Below, in pieces: positions 1-8,475 of a DNA stretch of 19,618 nt (position 1 is the first letter of the stretch; each line of letters begins with the position of its first letter). Both the position numbers and the translations under genes were made by a program. This stretch comes from JAPLGZ01 sp038225095. GTDB taxonomy: Bacteria; Chloroflexota; Anaerolineae; Caldilineales; Caldilineaceae. The notes under the pieces are model-generated. The model was not told the DNA's origin and did not search any database. It saw only the letters and a list, made by a program, of their open reading frames with translations. Where the stretch lies: the NCBI GenBank assembly GCA_038225095.1, contig JBBREZ010000062.1, positions 1 to 19,618 on the forward strand, read 5' to 3'.

Positions 1-1244
1 AAGGGTGGAGCCGGGATGATCTAGCGTGGCCGGTAACCGGGATTGCGACGACTTCGGTCACGGTTTTGGTTGGCCCCGAAGGTCTTTATCAGCCGCTCGC
101 GCAAGTATTGGCTACCGCTACTCAATCGATTGACCTTAATATCTACCAGTTCGCGCATCGCGAGCTAGCGCAAGTGCTCGTGAAAGCAGCGCAACGCGGT
201 GTCCATGTGCGCGTTTTGCTGGAAGGTGGCCCGCCCGGCGGCATTGACCCCTTGCAAAAATGGTGTCTTGCGCTGATCGCAGCGGCGGGCGCTGAGGTGC
301 GCTATTCCGCGCCATTGGACGACGCCCCCAGCGGTTATCGGACGCGTTACCGTTTTGTCCACGCCAAATATGGTGTGATCGATCAGCGTGTGGTCATCGA
401 AGGGACGGAGAATTTTACGTATGATTCTATGCCAATTACGCAGACTGTGCCGGTGGGTGGGCGGCGTGGTTTCTATCTGATTACTGAGGCACCACCAGTA
501 ATAGCGGCTTTAACGCAAATTTTCACTGCTGACTGGGCACCCCAACACTTTCTCGATTTACACCCTTTCGAGGCAACGCATCCCAAGTATGGTGGACCAC
601 CCGCTGATTTTGTTTTTGCGCCTTTAACGGCTTATCCGGTCAAAACCTCACCCTTTCGCACGCCGGTCACCGTCAGTGGCAGGGCGCAATTTAGCGTAAT
701 CAGCGCGCCAGAGAACGCTGTTCGTCCTGATGCGGGCTTGAATGCGTTGATCCGGCGCGCAGGAGCCGGCGACGAGATCCTGCTGATGCAACTCTACGAA
801 AATAGAAACTGGGGTGAGACCACGAGCAACCCGATTGCCGATCCTAACCCGCGTTTGCAGGCCTTGATCGCCGCGGCGCGACGGGGCGCGCATGTCCGCT
901 TGCTGCTCGATAGCTTTTTTGATGAACCCGCAGCCCTGCGCAGCAACCGTGCGACGGTTGACTATATTCGCGCGCTGGCGGCGGCTGAAAAGTTGGATAT
1001 CGAAGCCAAGGTGGGCAATCCCACGCTGGGCGGCATTCATGCGAAGCTGGTGTTGATTAAAATTGGCGCGGAGCAGTGGTCGGCGGTGGGCAGCCTCAAT
1101 GGCGGTGAGACCAGCTATAAGCTGAATCGCGAGGTTGTGGTTATGACCGATCTCGCCGGTGTCTATGCACGCTTGGCCCAGGTTTTTGCCTGGGATTGGG
1201 CGCGGCCAGCCAGCGGGCAATCATCAGGGACTGCACCCGATTGA
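1..1244 (+). CDS. Phospholipase-D-like (HKD) domain protein, 5' end outside window
   Basis: The frame is open without a stop from the first bases of the window. The TTG at 66 is therefore only the first start-like codon inside a longer gene whose N-terminus lies upstream. Two PLD-superfamily repeats are visible. The first has a complete HxKx4D motif (His codon 360-362, Lys 366-368, Asp 381-383) followed by GTENF. The second has HAK at 1038-1046 followed by GSLNGGE, but Lys (1059-1061) stands where the Asp should be. PLD-family enzymes use two HKD motifs to cleave phosphodiesters in lipids or nucleic acids. Here the second half may be impaired or may serve another role. Chloroflexota relatives often carry an N-terminal lamin-tail-like or secretion module, which cannot be seen here. 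Substrate unknown. The family assignment is firm; the activity is inferred. Confidence 0.85.
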   Translation, partial: GWSRDDLAWPVTGIATTSVTVLVGPEGLYQPLAQVLATATQSIDLNIYQFAHRELAQVLVKAAQRGVHVRVLLEGGPPGGIDPLQKWCLALIAAAGAEVRYSAPLDDAPSGYRTRYRFVHAKYGVIDQRVVIEGTENFTYDSMPITQTVPVGGRRGFYLITEAPPVIAALTQIFTADWAPQHFLDLHPFEATHPKYGGPPADFVFAPLTAYPVKTSPFRTPVTVSGRAQFSVISAPENAVRPDAGLNALIRRAGAGDEILLMQLYENRNWGETTSNPIADPNPRLQALIAAARRGAHVRLLLDSFFDEPAALRSNRATVDYIRALAAAEKLDIEAKVGNPTLGGIHAKLVLIKIGAEQWSAVGSLNGGETSYKLNREVVVMTDLAGVYARLAQVFAWDWARPASGQSSGTAPD

Positions 1245-1692
1245 GCGCGGCTCAATGCCAGTTTGCCAGGGTCAGAACCCACAAGTGTAATTTGGTAAAA
1301 TTTGCGGCGTCGTAAGTAGAAAATTAATCCAGCATTGGCGTTTGACAGTACGTGCACTGGGTGCGTCTATACTAGGTGCGTCTGGCATTCCTCACAAGCG
1401 TAAGTAAAGCGTAATTAAGTGGTTGGAGTTTCTATTCGCACAAGCCGAAATCTATAACCCGCCGGTTGTCTTAGCGGCAACGAAAGTCTTCATTCATACT
1501 GCCCATCTCCTCACCGCAGATAAATAGCTTAACTGTCCCCGGCCTGTTATCCTCTAGCCTCTGAGCCAATTTTCTATCCGAATCTGGGTAACAAGCCTGC
1601 GGTTTTGACACCTACCGCATCTTGACCTAAAATCACTGTCTTGAACTTGTAAAAATAAGCGTAAAAGTCTGCTCAATCTGCGGGTAAATTAT
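1245..1692. other. 448-base intergenic region upstream of alaS
   Basis: No gene is supported here on either strand. A small hairpin of six base pairs (1241-1255) overlaps the end of the PLD-like gene, but no T-run follows it, so it is a poor terminator. At 1342-1373 a TTGACA and a TATACT occur with a 20-base gap, longer than is usual for a promoter. The -10-like hexamer lies between two direct copies of GGTGCGTCT (1360-1368 and 1375-1383). The best promoter is nearer alaS (1605-1633). No T-box antiterminator motif is present before alaS. The stretch 1384-1600 shows nothing I can identify. Confidence 0.5.
1605..1633 (+). promoter_or_regulatory. Sigma70-type promoter of alaS
   Basis: TTGACA (1605-1610) and TAAAAT (1628-1633) are separated by exactly 17 bases. 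This would start transcription near 1640, about 50 bases before the alaS ATG. The -35 is a perfect consensus match and the -10 matches five of six positions. Transcription start not measured. Confidence 0.7.
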
Positions 1693-4401
1693 ATGAAGCG
1701 ACGCTCGACCAACGAAATCCGCCAACTCTGGCTTGAATATTTTTCAGAACTAAACCACGAAATCGTGCCAAGCAGCAGCCTGGTGCCGGTCAATGATCCA
1801 ACCTTGCTCTTCACGAATGCAGGCATGGTGCCATTCAAAGATGTCTTCTTGGGCCTGGAACAGCGGCCTTACAAGCGCGCTACGAGCAGCCAGAAGTGCT
1901 TACGTGTTTCGGGTAAGCATAATGATCTGGAAAATATTGGCCCCAGCCCACGCCATCACACCTTTTTTGAGATGCTGGGCAATTTCTCGTTTGGCGATTA
2001 TTTCAAAAAAGACGCCATCCGCTTTGCCTGGCATTTGTTGATCGACGAACTTGGCTTGCCGTTGGAACGCCTGTGGTTTAGTGTTTACACGGATGACGAT
2101 GAGGCTGAGCGCCTTTGGATCGAAGCCGGAGCGCCGAAAGAACGTGTACTCCGTTTCGGCAAGAAGGATAACTGGTGGTCGATGGGTGACACTGGCCCTT
2201 GTGGTCCCAGCTCCGAAATTCACTACTATTGGGGTGATCTGGCGAAACAAATAGCGGATGGCGTGAACAAAGACGACGAGTATCTAGAAATCTGGAATCT
2301 CGTCTTTATGCAATATGATGCCAAGCCAGATGGGACGTTAACGCCATTGCCCGCGCCGAGTGTGGACACGGGGGCTGGTCTGGAGCGTTTGGCGAGCATT
2401 TTGCAAGGCAAAGATAACAACTATGATACCGATGCCTTTGCGCCGATCATGGCGCGCATTCAAGCTTTGCTAGCCCAGACGGATGAGCATCGCCAGCAAC
2501 ATTTAGCCCGCTATCGCACGATTGCCGACCATAGTCGTTCCATCACCTTTTTGATCGCTGAGGGCGTGATGCCCGGCAATGAAGGGCGTAACTATGTGCT
2601 GCGCATGATTTTGCGGCGCGCGGCGCGTTTTGGCAAGTTGCTCGGCTTTGAAGGTCCGTTTCTGGCCCAGATTGCCGAAGTGGTGATCGAGCAGATGGGT
2701 GGCTACTATACAGATCTGCCCGAGAAAAGCGCGTTTATTTTCCAAATTATTACCGAAGAAGAAGAACGCTTCCACCGCACGTTGACCACAGGGCTTGTGC
2801 TGCTAGACGAATTGATCACGAAACTACGCAGCGCCGGTGAAACTGTAATCCCTGGCGAAGAGGCTTTTCAACTGTGGGATACCTATGGCTTCCCGGTTGA
2901 CCTGACGCGCGATGTGGCTGGCGATCAAGGGTTTACCGTAGATGAAGAAAGTTTCCATGTGGCGCTCAATCAAGCGAAAGAACGAAGTCGCGCGACAGCC
3001 CAGGATAAAACGGCCCAAGACCTGAGCGTTTACGGCGCTTTGCTCCCCGCACTGCAAAAACAGGGCGTGGTGGCTAAAGAGGGCGTTAAACTTTTAATCT
3101 ACGACAACGTAGCCGAAACTGACACCGAAGTCGTTGGCTTGATTGTCCAGGGGCAAAGCGTCAAGCAAGCCCATGTTGGGATGCAGGTCGAGCTTGTGCT
3201 GCCAGAAACACCTTTTTATGCCGAAAGCGGCGGCCAGGTAGGCGACACGGGTGAGATTTATTATTTTCCGGAAGACGTGGATGTACCAATCTGGACCGTT
3301 GAAGTGACTGATACGCGCAAACGCATTCCTGGTTTGATCGTGCACATTGGTCATGTCACCAGTGGCACCGTGGAAGTGGGGGATCCGGCGCATGCGGCCA
3401 TCAACACCGAGCGGCGTTGGGATATTATGCGCAACCACACCGGCACCCATGTGCTGCACGCGGTCTTGCGCGAGCAGTTGGGGCTGCATGTCCACCAGGC
3501 AGGTTCATTGGTGGTGCCCGAACGCTTGCGGTTTGACTTTACGCACACGCAACCCGTGAGCAAAGAAGAACTGTCTACTATTGAAAAACGCGCCAATGAA
3601 ATTATTCTAACCAATTATACGATTAACACGCGCTGGACAACTTATAAACGGGCCGTACAAGAAGGGGCGATGGCGCTCTTTGGTGAAAAGTACGGCGACG
3701 AAGTGCGCGTGGTCAGCTTTGGTGAAAGTGAAGAGGCTGAGGGCGCGGTTAGCATGGAACTGTGCGGTGGCACGCATGTTGACAGCACGGCCGAAATTGG
3801 CAATTTCCGCATCACCAGCGAGAGTAGTGTCGGATCGGGCGTGCGCCGTGTCGAAGTGGTCACGGGTCGCTTGGCGGCAACGCTCATTGAAGAACGGCTG
3901 GCCTTGCTGGACCGTGCGGCATCTATTCTGCGCACCAAGCCCGCCGAAATCGACGAGGCCGCGCAGCAATTGCAGGAACAGAATCAGCAATTGCAAAAAG
4001 AGATCAGCCAACTGCGCCAAAAGTTGGCGCAACGAGACACGCAGGCGTTGCTGGATCAGGCCATTAGCGTAGATGGCTTTAAAGTGCTCTCGGTGCAGGT
4101 GAATGCGCCGGATGTGGACGCCATGCGCCAGATGAGTGACTGGTTTCGCGACCGCTTGGGCAGCAGCGTGGTCGTCGTTGGCTCGGTCATTGACGATAAG
4201 CCGATGCTGGTTGCTTCTGTCACCAATGATCTGATTAACCGCGGTTTGCATGCCGGTAATTTAGTGCGTGATACAGCTAAACTGATTGGTGGTGGCGGCG
4301 GCGGACGGCCTACTATGGCGCAGGCCGGCGGCAAAGAAAGCGCCCAATTGCCAGTTGCCTTGCAGAGTGTACCCATGTGGGTAGAAAGAAACTTGAAATG
4401 A
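1693..4401 (+). CDS. alaS: Alanyl-tRNA synthetase
   Basis: This enzyme charges tRNA-Ala with alanine and hydrolyses mischarged Ser/Gly-tRNA-Ala; it acts in the cytoplasm. The 902-residue product has the full class II AlaRS layout. The catalytic core begins with the family-typical FTNAGM segment near residue 40. The editing domain has its zinc ligands visible as H582 and H586 in NHTGTH and C691 and H695 in CGGTH. A Gln-rich coiled coil follows at about residues 755-790. The C-terminal C-Ala domain has a run of six glycines before RPTMAQAGG. Length is normal for the family. No strong Shine-Dalgarno precedes the ATG, but homology begins at once (RSTNEIRQLWLEYF), so the start is secure. Its own promoter is upstream at 1605-1633. 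The stop codon (4399-4401) shares two bases with the left arm of the palindromic element that follows. Confidence 0.98.
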   Translation: MKRRSTNEIRQLWLEYFSELNHEIVPSSSLVPVNDPTLLFTNAGMVPFKDVFLGLEQRPYKRATSSQKCLRVSGKHNDLENIGPSPRHHTFFEMLGNFSFGDYFKKDAIRFAWHLLIDELGLPLERLWFSVYTDDDEAERLWIEAGAPKERVLRFGKKDNWWSMGDTGPCGPSSEIHYYWGDLAKQIADGVNKDDEYLEIWNLVFMQYDAKPDGTLTPLPAPSVDTGAGLERLASILQGKDNNYDTDAFAPIMARIQALLAQTDEHRQQHLARYRTIADHSRSITFLIAEGVMPGNEGRNYVLRMILRRAARFGKLLGFEGPFLAQIAEVVIEQMGGYYTDLPEKSAFIFQIITEEEERFHRTLTTGLVLLDELITKLRSAGETVIPGEEAFQLWDTYGFPVDLTRDVAGDQGFTVDEESFHVALNQAKERSRATAQDKTAQDLSVYGALLPALQKQGVVAKEGVKLLIYDNVAETDTEVVGLIVQGQSVKQAHVGMQVELVLPETPFYAESGGQVGDTGEIYYFPEDVDVPIWTVEVTDTRKRIPGLIVHIGHVTSGTVEVGDPAHAAINTERRWDIMRNHTGTHVLHAVLREQLGLHVHQAGSLVVPERLRFDFTHTQPVSKEELSTIEKRANEIILTNYTINTRWTTYKRAVQEGAMALFGEKYGDEVRVVSFGESEEAEGAVSMELCGGTHVDSTAEIGNFRITSESSVGSGVRRVEVVTGRLAATLIEERLALLDRAASILRTKPAEIDEAAQQLQEQNQQLQKEISQLRQKLAQRDTQALLDQAISVDGFKVLSVQVNAPDVDAMRQMSDWFRDRLGSSVVVVGSVIDDKPMLVASVTNDLINRGLHAGNLVRDTAKLIGGGGGGRPTMAQAGGKESAQLPVALQSVPMWVERNLK

Positions 4402-4640
4402 TTGACAATTTTTGATTTACGAATTTGCTTCGTTATATCAACATTAATTTGGCAAGCGGCGATTTACCCCACCCGCGCCCCAATGGGCTCCCGCTCCCCT
4501 AGTAAGGGAGGGAACCGTATTTTCGTAGACGAAGAATCTGTTCCTCCCCAGCAGGGGGAGGCTAGGAGGGGGTCTAATCGCCGCTCACCAAATTCATATC
4601 AGTTTAACGAAGCAAATTCGTAAATCAAAAATCGTCAATC
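4400..4640. repeat. Nested palindromic element E1
   Basis: A 241-base imperfect palindrome fills almost the whole gap between alaS and the next gene. The outer 36 bases (4400-4435 and 4605-4640) are inverted copies with one mismatch. Homology continues inward to about 4470/4572 with scattered differences. The GC-rich centre folds into smaller hairpins, for example CTCCC/GGGAG near 4495-4510, TTCGT/ACGAA near 4522-4533 and CTCCCC/GGGGAG near 4544-4560. The word at 4506-4530 recurs in inverted orientation, identical over 25 bases, at 8342-8366 in element E2. CCACCCGCGCCC (4469-4480) recurs in E3 at 14403-14414. An open frame across it (from 4402) is only a by-product of the repeat. It looks like a non-autonomous MITE- or REP-like element. 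It could also act as an mRNA 3' structure for alaS. Confidence 0.85.
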
Positions 4641-4656
4641 GTAAATGTGACTAATT

Positions 4657-6261
4657 ATGACAGAAATTCTTCCCATTGATCCCGATGCGACGATCGAGGC
4701 TGTGCGTCGCCAACTGGCGCAAGTGCGCGGTGATCATGTCGCGCTGGCGCTACCTGTCGGTTGGACGGAGTTGGATAATGTGGCGCGCATGCGTCTTCTC
4801 CAGCGCCAGGCCCAAATTCAGCGTTGTCATTTAGGCTTGATTACACGTGACGAAACGACGCGTAACGCGGCCAGTCAGCTTGGCATTCCGGTCTTTTTCC
4901 ATACTGCCGATGCAAATCGGCGGACATGGCGGATGCACCCACCGCTGCCCCTGATCCACCCGCGTAATCCCACTGCTGGTTTGCCAGAACCGCCGCCTTG
5001 GCGACCACGCCGTGGGCACGCAGAAGGCATTGTCGAGGGGATGGCACAATCAAATTCGCACCAGGCGCGCCAACAGCGGATCCGTAGTGAAGCCAGTCGT
5101 CAGGTCGCCTTACCGGCCTGGATGCGCATCGTGAGCATCATTGCGGTATTAAGCTTGACCGTGCTTTTTCTAGCCATGTTTGCTTTCTATGTCTTGCCAG
5201 CCGCCACAATTACCCTGGCCCCGGGCCACGAAGCAGTGACTGCGACCGTCCCCTTAACGGCTAACCCGAACTTGAGCGAGGCAGATCTGGATAATAACCA
5301 GTTGCCCGCCCGCCTGATCGAGACCAATATTGAGCAAGTCGGCAACATTGCGACCACGGGTACGCAACAGAAAGCCATTGATAAGGCGCAAGGCACCGTG
5401 GTCTTTAGCAATCTGGGCGGAACCCAGGTTTTTATCCCGGTCGGTTCTACCGTCAGCACGAGCACGGGTACGCCGGTGCTTTTTCGCACTACGGCTGACA
5501 CGGGCCTGGAAGGCCGCGTGGGCGCTCAAGCGACGGCGCCGATTGAGGCCGTCGATCCTGGCTTTGATGGCAATGTGCGCGCTAACACGATCAACACCGT
5601 GGAAGGCGCTTTGCGTTATCGGATTGGGGTGAGCAACCCCGGTGCGACGGGTAGTGGTGGTTCCAAACAGGTGCCGATTGTTACGCAACAGGATCGTGAC
5701 AATCTACTGGCGCAGCTAAAAGCCGAGACGGCTACCAAAGCCTACGGTGTGTTGAAAGGTGAGTTAAAAACGGGCGAATGGTTGCCAGAGGAATCGTTGC
5801 AGACGTTTGTCACTTCACAAGCCTATAGTCAATTTAATGATGAACAGGCTTCCGCGCTCACCTTGACCTTGCGTTCTACGGTGCGCGGTGTGGCCGTCGA
5901 TGAAGCGTCAACACGGCAAGTCTTATTGGCGGCCACCCAGAGCAAAATTCCGCAGCAAGGCAAACTGGTGGCTGATTCATTGATCACCCAACGCGTGCCG
6001 GGCGTTACCATTGATGGCAGTAATGTCGAATTTACGGTCACCGTCAAAGCGCAGTATATCGCGCCGATCAACCCGGCTGACGTACGGGCGATAGCCGCGG
6101 GTGGCCACCCGGCCACGGTGATTGCCGCGCTCCGAAAGCGCTGGCCGTTGGCGCGCGCCCCTGAAATCTATCAAGATCCGGCGTGGCTTAAAACGCTACC
6201 CATCTTGAATAACCGAATCCAGGTGCGCATCGAATATGACGATGGCGTGCAAAAGCGATGA
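4657..6261 (+). CDS. Membrane-anchored gp47/baseplate-J-like protein
   Basis: The 534-residue product has a cytoplasmic N-terminal domain of about 100 residues. That domain resembles the small Rossmann-like domain often found in such proteins (LALPVGWTEL, LGLITRDE, LGIPVFF). A basic, Pro-rich linker follows, then one transmembrane helix at about residues 158-180 and a large extracytoplasmic region. That region carries the baseplate-J/gp47-like beta-rich motifs, such as IPVGSTVSTSTGTPVLFRTT near residue 265 and GFDGNVRANTINTVEG near residue 310. In phage, gp47 builds the tail baseplate. Proteins with this architecture in Chloroflexota, Patescibacteria and Actinobacteria are chromosomal and of unknown function, so no phage role is claimed. 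It lies between alaS and ruvX, with only 60 bases before ruvX, which suggests a shared transcript. No clear ribosome binding site precedes the ATG. Domain assignment fairly sure, function unknown. Confidence 0.75.
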   Translation: MTEILPIDPDATIEAVRRQLAQVRGDHVALALPVGWTELDNVARMRLLQRQAQIQRCHLGLITRDETTRNAASQLGIPVFFHTADANRRTWRMHPPLPLIHPRNPTAGLPEPPPWRPRRGHAEGIVEGMAQSNSHQARQQRIRSEASRQVALPAWMRIVSIIAVLSLTVLFLAMFAFYVLPAATITLAPGHEAVTATVPLTANPNLSEADLDNNQLPARLIETNIEQVGNIATTGTQQKAIDKAQGTVVFSNLGGTQVFIPVGSTVSTSTGTPVLFRTTADTGLEGRVGAQATAPIEAVDPGFDGNVRANTINTVEGALRYRIGVSNPGATGSGGSKQVPIVTQQDRDNLLAQLKAETATKAYGVLKGELKTGEWLPEESLQTFVTSQAYSQFNDEQASALTLTLRSTVRGVAVDEASTRQVLLAATQSKIPQQGKLVADSLITQRVPGVTIDGSNVEFTVTVKAQYIAPINPADVRAIAAGGHPATVIAALRKRWPLARAPEIYQDPAWLKTLPILNNRIQVRIEYDDGVQKR

Positions 6262-6339
6262 AATATCCTGGCAACGCTCGCTTAAGCGTGGCTGGTTGCG
6301 CTTCGCCCGCCATACCATCAAGTGAAAAATTATCCTGTG

Positions 6340-6804
6340 ATGACTGGTAAATTATTGGCGCTGGATGTTGGCTTGGCGCGCATCGGCGTTGCCACCTGCG
6401 ATCCATTATGGCTCGCGGTGCGACCGGTTACGGTGCTTCAGCGCACGAGCCGACGTGCGGATTTTGATCGGCTTGCCCAGTTAGTCCGCGACCAGGAGGC
6501 CGTGGCCGTGGTATGTGGCTTACCGCTGCACATGGATGGCAGTGAAAGTGGTCAGAGTCAAACTGTCCGCAAATGGGCCATGCGCTTGGCCCAGGCGTTG
6601 CGTGTGTTGTTAGGCCATCCGCTGCCCGTAATTTTTTGGGATGAGCGGTTGACGACGTTTGCGGCGCAGGAAATCATGGCGAAACAGAAAACTAGCCGTG
6701 CTGAGGATGCCGTGGCGGCGTCGGTCATTTTACAAAGCTATTTGGATGCGCAGCGCCAGGAGAATCCATTGGATTTTGGCCGCATCGAATTGCCGTCGCG
6801 CTAG
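6340..6804 (+). CDS. ruvX: Putative pre-16S rRNA nuclease (YqgF/RuvX family)
   Basis: YqgF/RuvX is an RNase-H-fold nuclease that takes part in maturing the 5' end of 16S rRNA; Holliday-junction resolvase activity has also been proposed. The product has LALDVGLARIGVA with the first catalytic Asp near the N-terminus, CGLPLHMDG, DERLTT in the middle, and the final acidic residue in RAEDAVAASVIL. These are the expected family signatures. I place the start at the ATG at 6340 (154 residues), six codons inside the longest frame, which opens with GTG at 6322; no Shine-Dalgarno separates the options. Length is normal. It is followed after 54 bases by mltG, a pairing shared with many Gram-positive genomes, and probably belongs to the same transcription unit. 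Confidence 0.92.
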   Translation: MTGKLLALDVGLARIGVATCDPLWLAVRPVTVLQRTSRRADFDRLAQLVRDQEAVAVVCGLPLHMDGSESGQSQTVRKWAMRLAQALRVLLGHPLPVIFWDERLTTFAAQEIMAKQKTSRAEDAVAASVILQSYLDAQRQENPLDFGRIELPSR

Positions 6805-6858
6805 CAGTTGACAGTAGGATCGTGAGTCAGTACTCAATTTGCTCTATAGAAAGAAACT

Positions 6859-8145
6859 ATGTCTGCAAACAATCGTCGCGAATTGATTCTCAGCCAGCGC
6901 AATCGGCTTATCCAACAGGAGACCGACTGGCACACGCAGTTGCGGCCAGCCAATCTGCTTACGCATGCGTTGCGTCTGGTTTTTTTGTTGCTGGTGCTTG
7001 GTGTGCTGGCTGGTGTGTGGGTAGTGAGCAGGTCGCATCTGACTGAACAATTCTTGGGCGTGCCGCAAACAACGGCGGGTCTCGTCGATCCCAAGGCCGA
7101 TCAAGGAGCGTTGACGCCGGATAATATTGAGAAGCGCGTGTTGGCCTTTAGTCTACGTTTGCGCCAAAGCGAACTCAATATTCCGGCCGGCGCCAATGCT
7201 CTACCGCGCCCTTTTACGATCAATCCAGGTGAACCGGCGCGTTTTATTGCGGCGCGCTTACAACAAGCTGGTTTTGTCCAAGATGCCGATTTGTTCAACT
7301 TGTATTTACGCGTGAGCGGTCTAGAGCGACATATAGCCCAGGGTAATTTTTTGTTGGCCGAGTCGATGACCATTCCGCAGGTGGCGGCTGCCTTACAGAA
7401 GCCAATGCTTGAGCAGGCGCCGGTCACCATCCCTGAAGGCTTCCGAGCCGAAGAGATCGCCGAGCGCTTATCTGCCGCCAACATCATCGCGCCTGATATC
7501 TTTCTGGCTGCTGTACGCCAACCACGCACGTTGTCGATCTTCAAAGATTATGCCTTTCTCAAGTCTTTGCCAGAAAACGCCACGCTCGAAGGCTTTCTCT
7601 TCCCCGATACCTATTTCTTTCCCGTATTGGCCAGCTCACCAGAAAAAGTGTTGGCGCCTTTCCTCGATAATTTTGAGCGAAAAATTGGTGCAGACGGGCT
7701 TGTTGGTGGCAATAGTGGCATCAGTGGCCGCGACTTGATCACGCTAGCCAGCATTGTTGAGCGTGAAGCCGTGCAAGCGGACGAACGTCCTGTGATTGCG
7801 AGCGTCTATTTAAATCGTCTGAATGGCGCTTGTCCAGATGTCGGTGGTAATTACCTCCAGGCTGATCCGACTGTACAGTATGCGCGCGGCACAACGGGTA
7901 GCTGGTGGAAACCGTTAACGATTCAAGAATATTCCACCATCATCAGTCCCTACAACACCTACTTAAATCAGGGTCTTCCACCCAACCCAATTGACAGCCC
8001 AGGGTTGAGCGCGATTGATGCCGTGCGTGACCCAGCCGCAGTCAAATATTGCTTCTTTCTTGCGACTGGTGAAGGCAATCGCCATATTTTTGCTTTGACG
8101 CTAGCCGAACATGAGCAGAATCTGAAGACCTACGGTTACAAGTAA
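6859..8145 (+). CDS. mltG: Endolytic murein transglycosylase MltG (YceG family)
   Basis: MltG is an inner-membrane lytic transglycosylase that cuts nascent glycan strands and so sets their length. The 428-residue product has a 37-residue cytoplasmic segment, one transmembrane helix at about residues 38-57, and a LysM-like subdomain (PFTINPGEPARFIAARLQQ, about residues 115-185). The YceG catalytic domain follows. The catalytic Glu is E301 in ASIVERE, matching E218 of the E. coli enzyme by motif. Downstream signatures LQADPTVQYA, SPYNTY and GLPPNPI are all present. AGAAAG precedes the ATG and is a plausible but weak ribosome binding site. A TTGACA at 6808-6813 lacks a good -10, so co-transcription with ruvX is more likely. 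The protein is complete. Confidence 0.96.
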   Translation: MSANNRRELILSQRNRLIQQETDWHTQLRPANLLTHALRLVFLLLVLGVLAGVWVVSRSHLTEQFLGVPQTTAGLVDPKADQGALTPDNIEKRVLAFSLRLRQSELNIPAGANALPRPFTINPGEPARFIAARLQQAGFVQDADLFNLYLRVSGLERHIAQGNFLLAESMTIPQVAAALQKPMLEQAPVTIPEGFRAEEIAERLSAANIIAPDIFLAAVRQPRTLSIFKDYAFLKSLPENATLEGFLFPDTYFFPVLASSPEKVLAPFLDNFERKIGADGLVGGNSGISGRDLITLASIVEREAVQADERPVIASVYLNRLNGACPDVGGNYLQADPTVQYARGTTGSWWKPLTIQEYSTIISPYNTYLNQGLPPNPIDSPGLSAIDAVRDPAAVKYCFFLATGEGNRHIFALTLAEHEQNLKTYGYK

Positions 8146-8247
8146 GACTGGCTATATTGACGGAAATGGACGTGAGTTGGACAGAGCGCAGTTGTCCACA
8201 ATAGGCATGTAAGTCAGGTCGCGCAAAATTCACGACTCTATACCAAA

Positions 8248-8443
8248 GTCAGAATGAAACCTGGAGAAAATCACCCCACCCTACCCTCCCCGTTCGGCTG
8301 AGCTCACGTCGAAGCCTGGATAGGGGAGGAACTGATCTCCCGTCTACGAAAATACGGTTCCCTCCCTGCTTCGGGGAGCGCGCCTAGAAGGCTACCGCCT
8401 CTGGGCGAGGGTGGGGTGACCTTTCTCCGTTTTTCATTTTGAC
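8248..8443. repeat. Nested palindromic element E2
   Basis: This element makes up most of the 330-base gap after mltG. The outer arms (8248-8282 and 8408-8443) are imperfect inverted repeats beginning GTCA(G/A)AATGAAA and ending CACCCCACCCT. The GC-rich centre shares two words with the other copies: 8342-8366 is the exact reverse complement of 4506-4530 in E1 (25 bases), and 8373-8399 is the exact reverse complement of 14418-14444 in E3 (27 bases). It therefore lies in the opposite orientation to E1 and E3. The outer arms differ in sequence from those of E1. The rest of the gap (8146-8247) holds only a short stem, TGGACA/TGTCCA, at about 8179-8197. Confidence 0.82.
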
Positions 8444-8475
8444 ATCAGTTTAACACCAATAATTGAGACTTCCGA

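Noticed and set aside
1..20. A T-box-like GGGTGG...CCGGG string at the window start
   Set aside because: It lies in the coding frame of the PLD-like protein, no tRNA synthetase follows closely, and the rest of the T-box structure is missing.
4402..4623. A 73-residue open frame between alaS and the gp47-like gene
   Set aside because: It lies wholly inside palindromic element E1 and its sequence follows from the repeat; no start signal or family resemblance.
4657..6261. The gp47/baseplate-J-like protein as part of a prophage or contractile injection system
   Set aside because: It has a membrane helix and sits among housekeeping genes; no sheath, tube, spike, terminase, integrase or other tail gene is in the window.
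6808..6836. A promoter for mltG at the TTGACA in 6808-6813
   Set aside because: At 17-base spacing the -10 is TACTCA, a poor match; co-transcription with ruvX is simpler.
8439..8465. A promoter for the substrate-binding lipoprotein at the TTGACA in 8439-8444
   Set aside because: Spacing to the best -10-like hexamer (TAATTG) is only 15 bases and the -35 is part of the E2 arm; possible but not supported.
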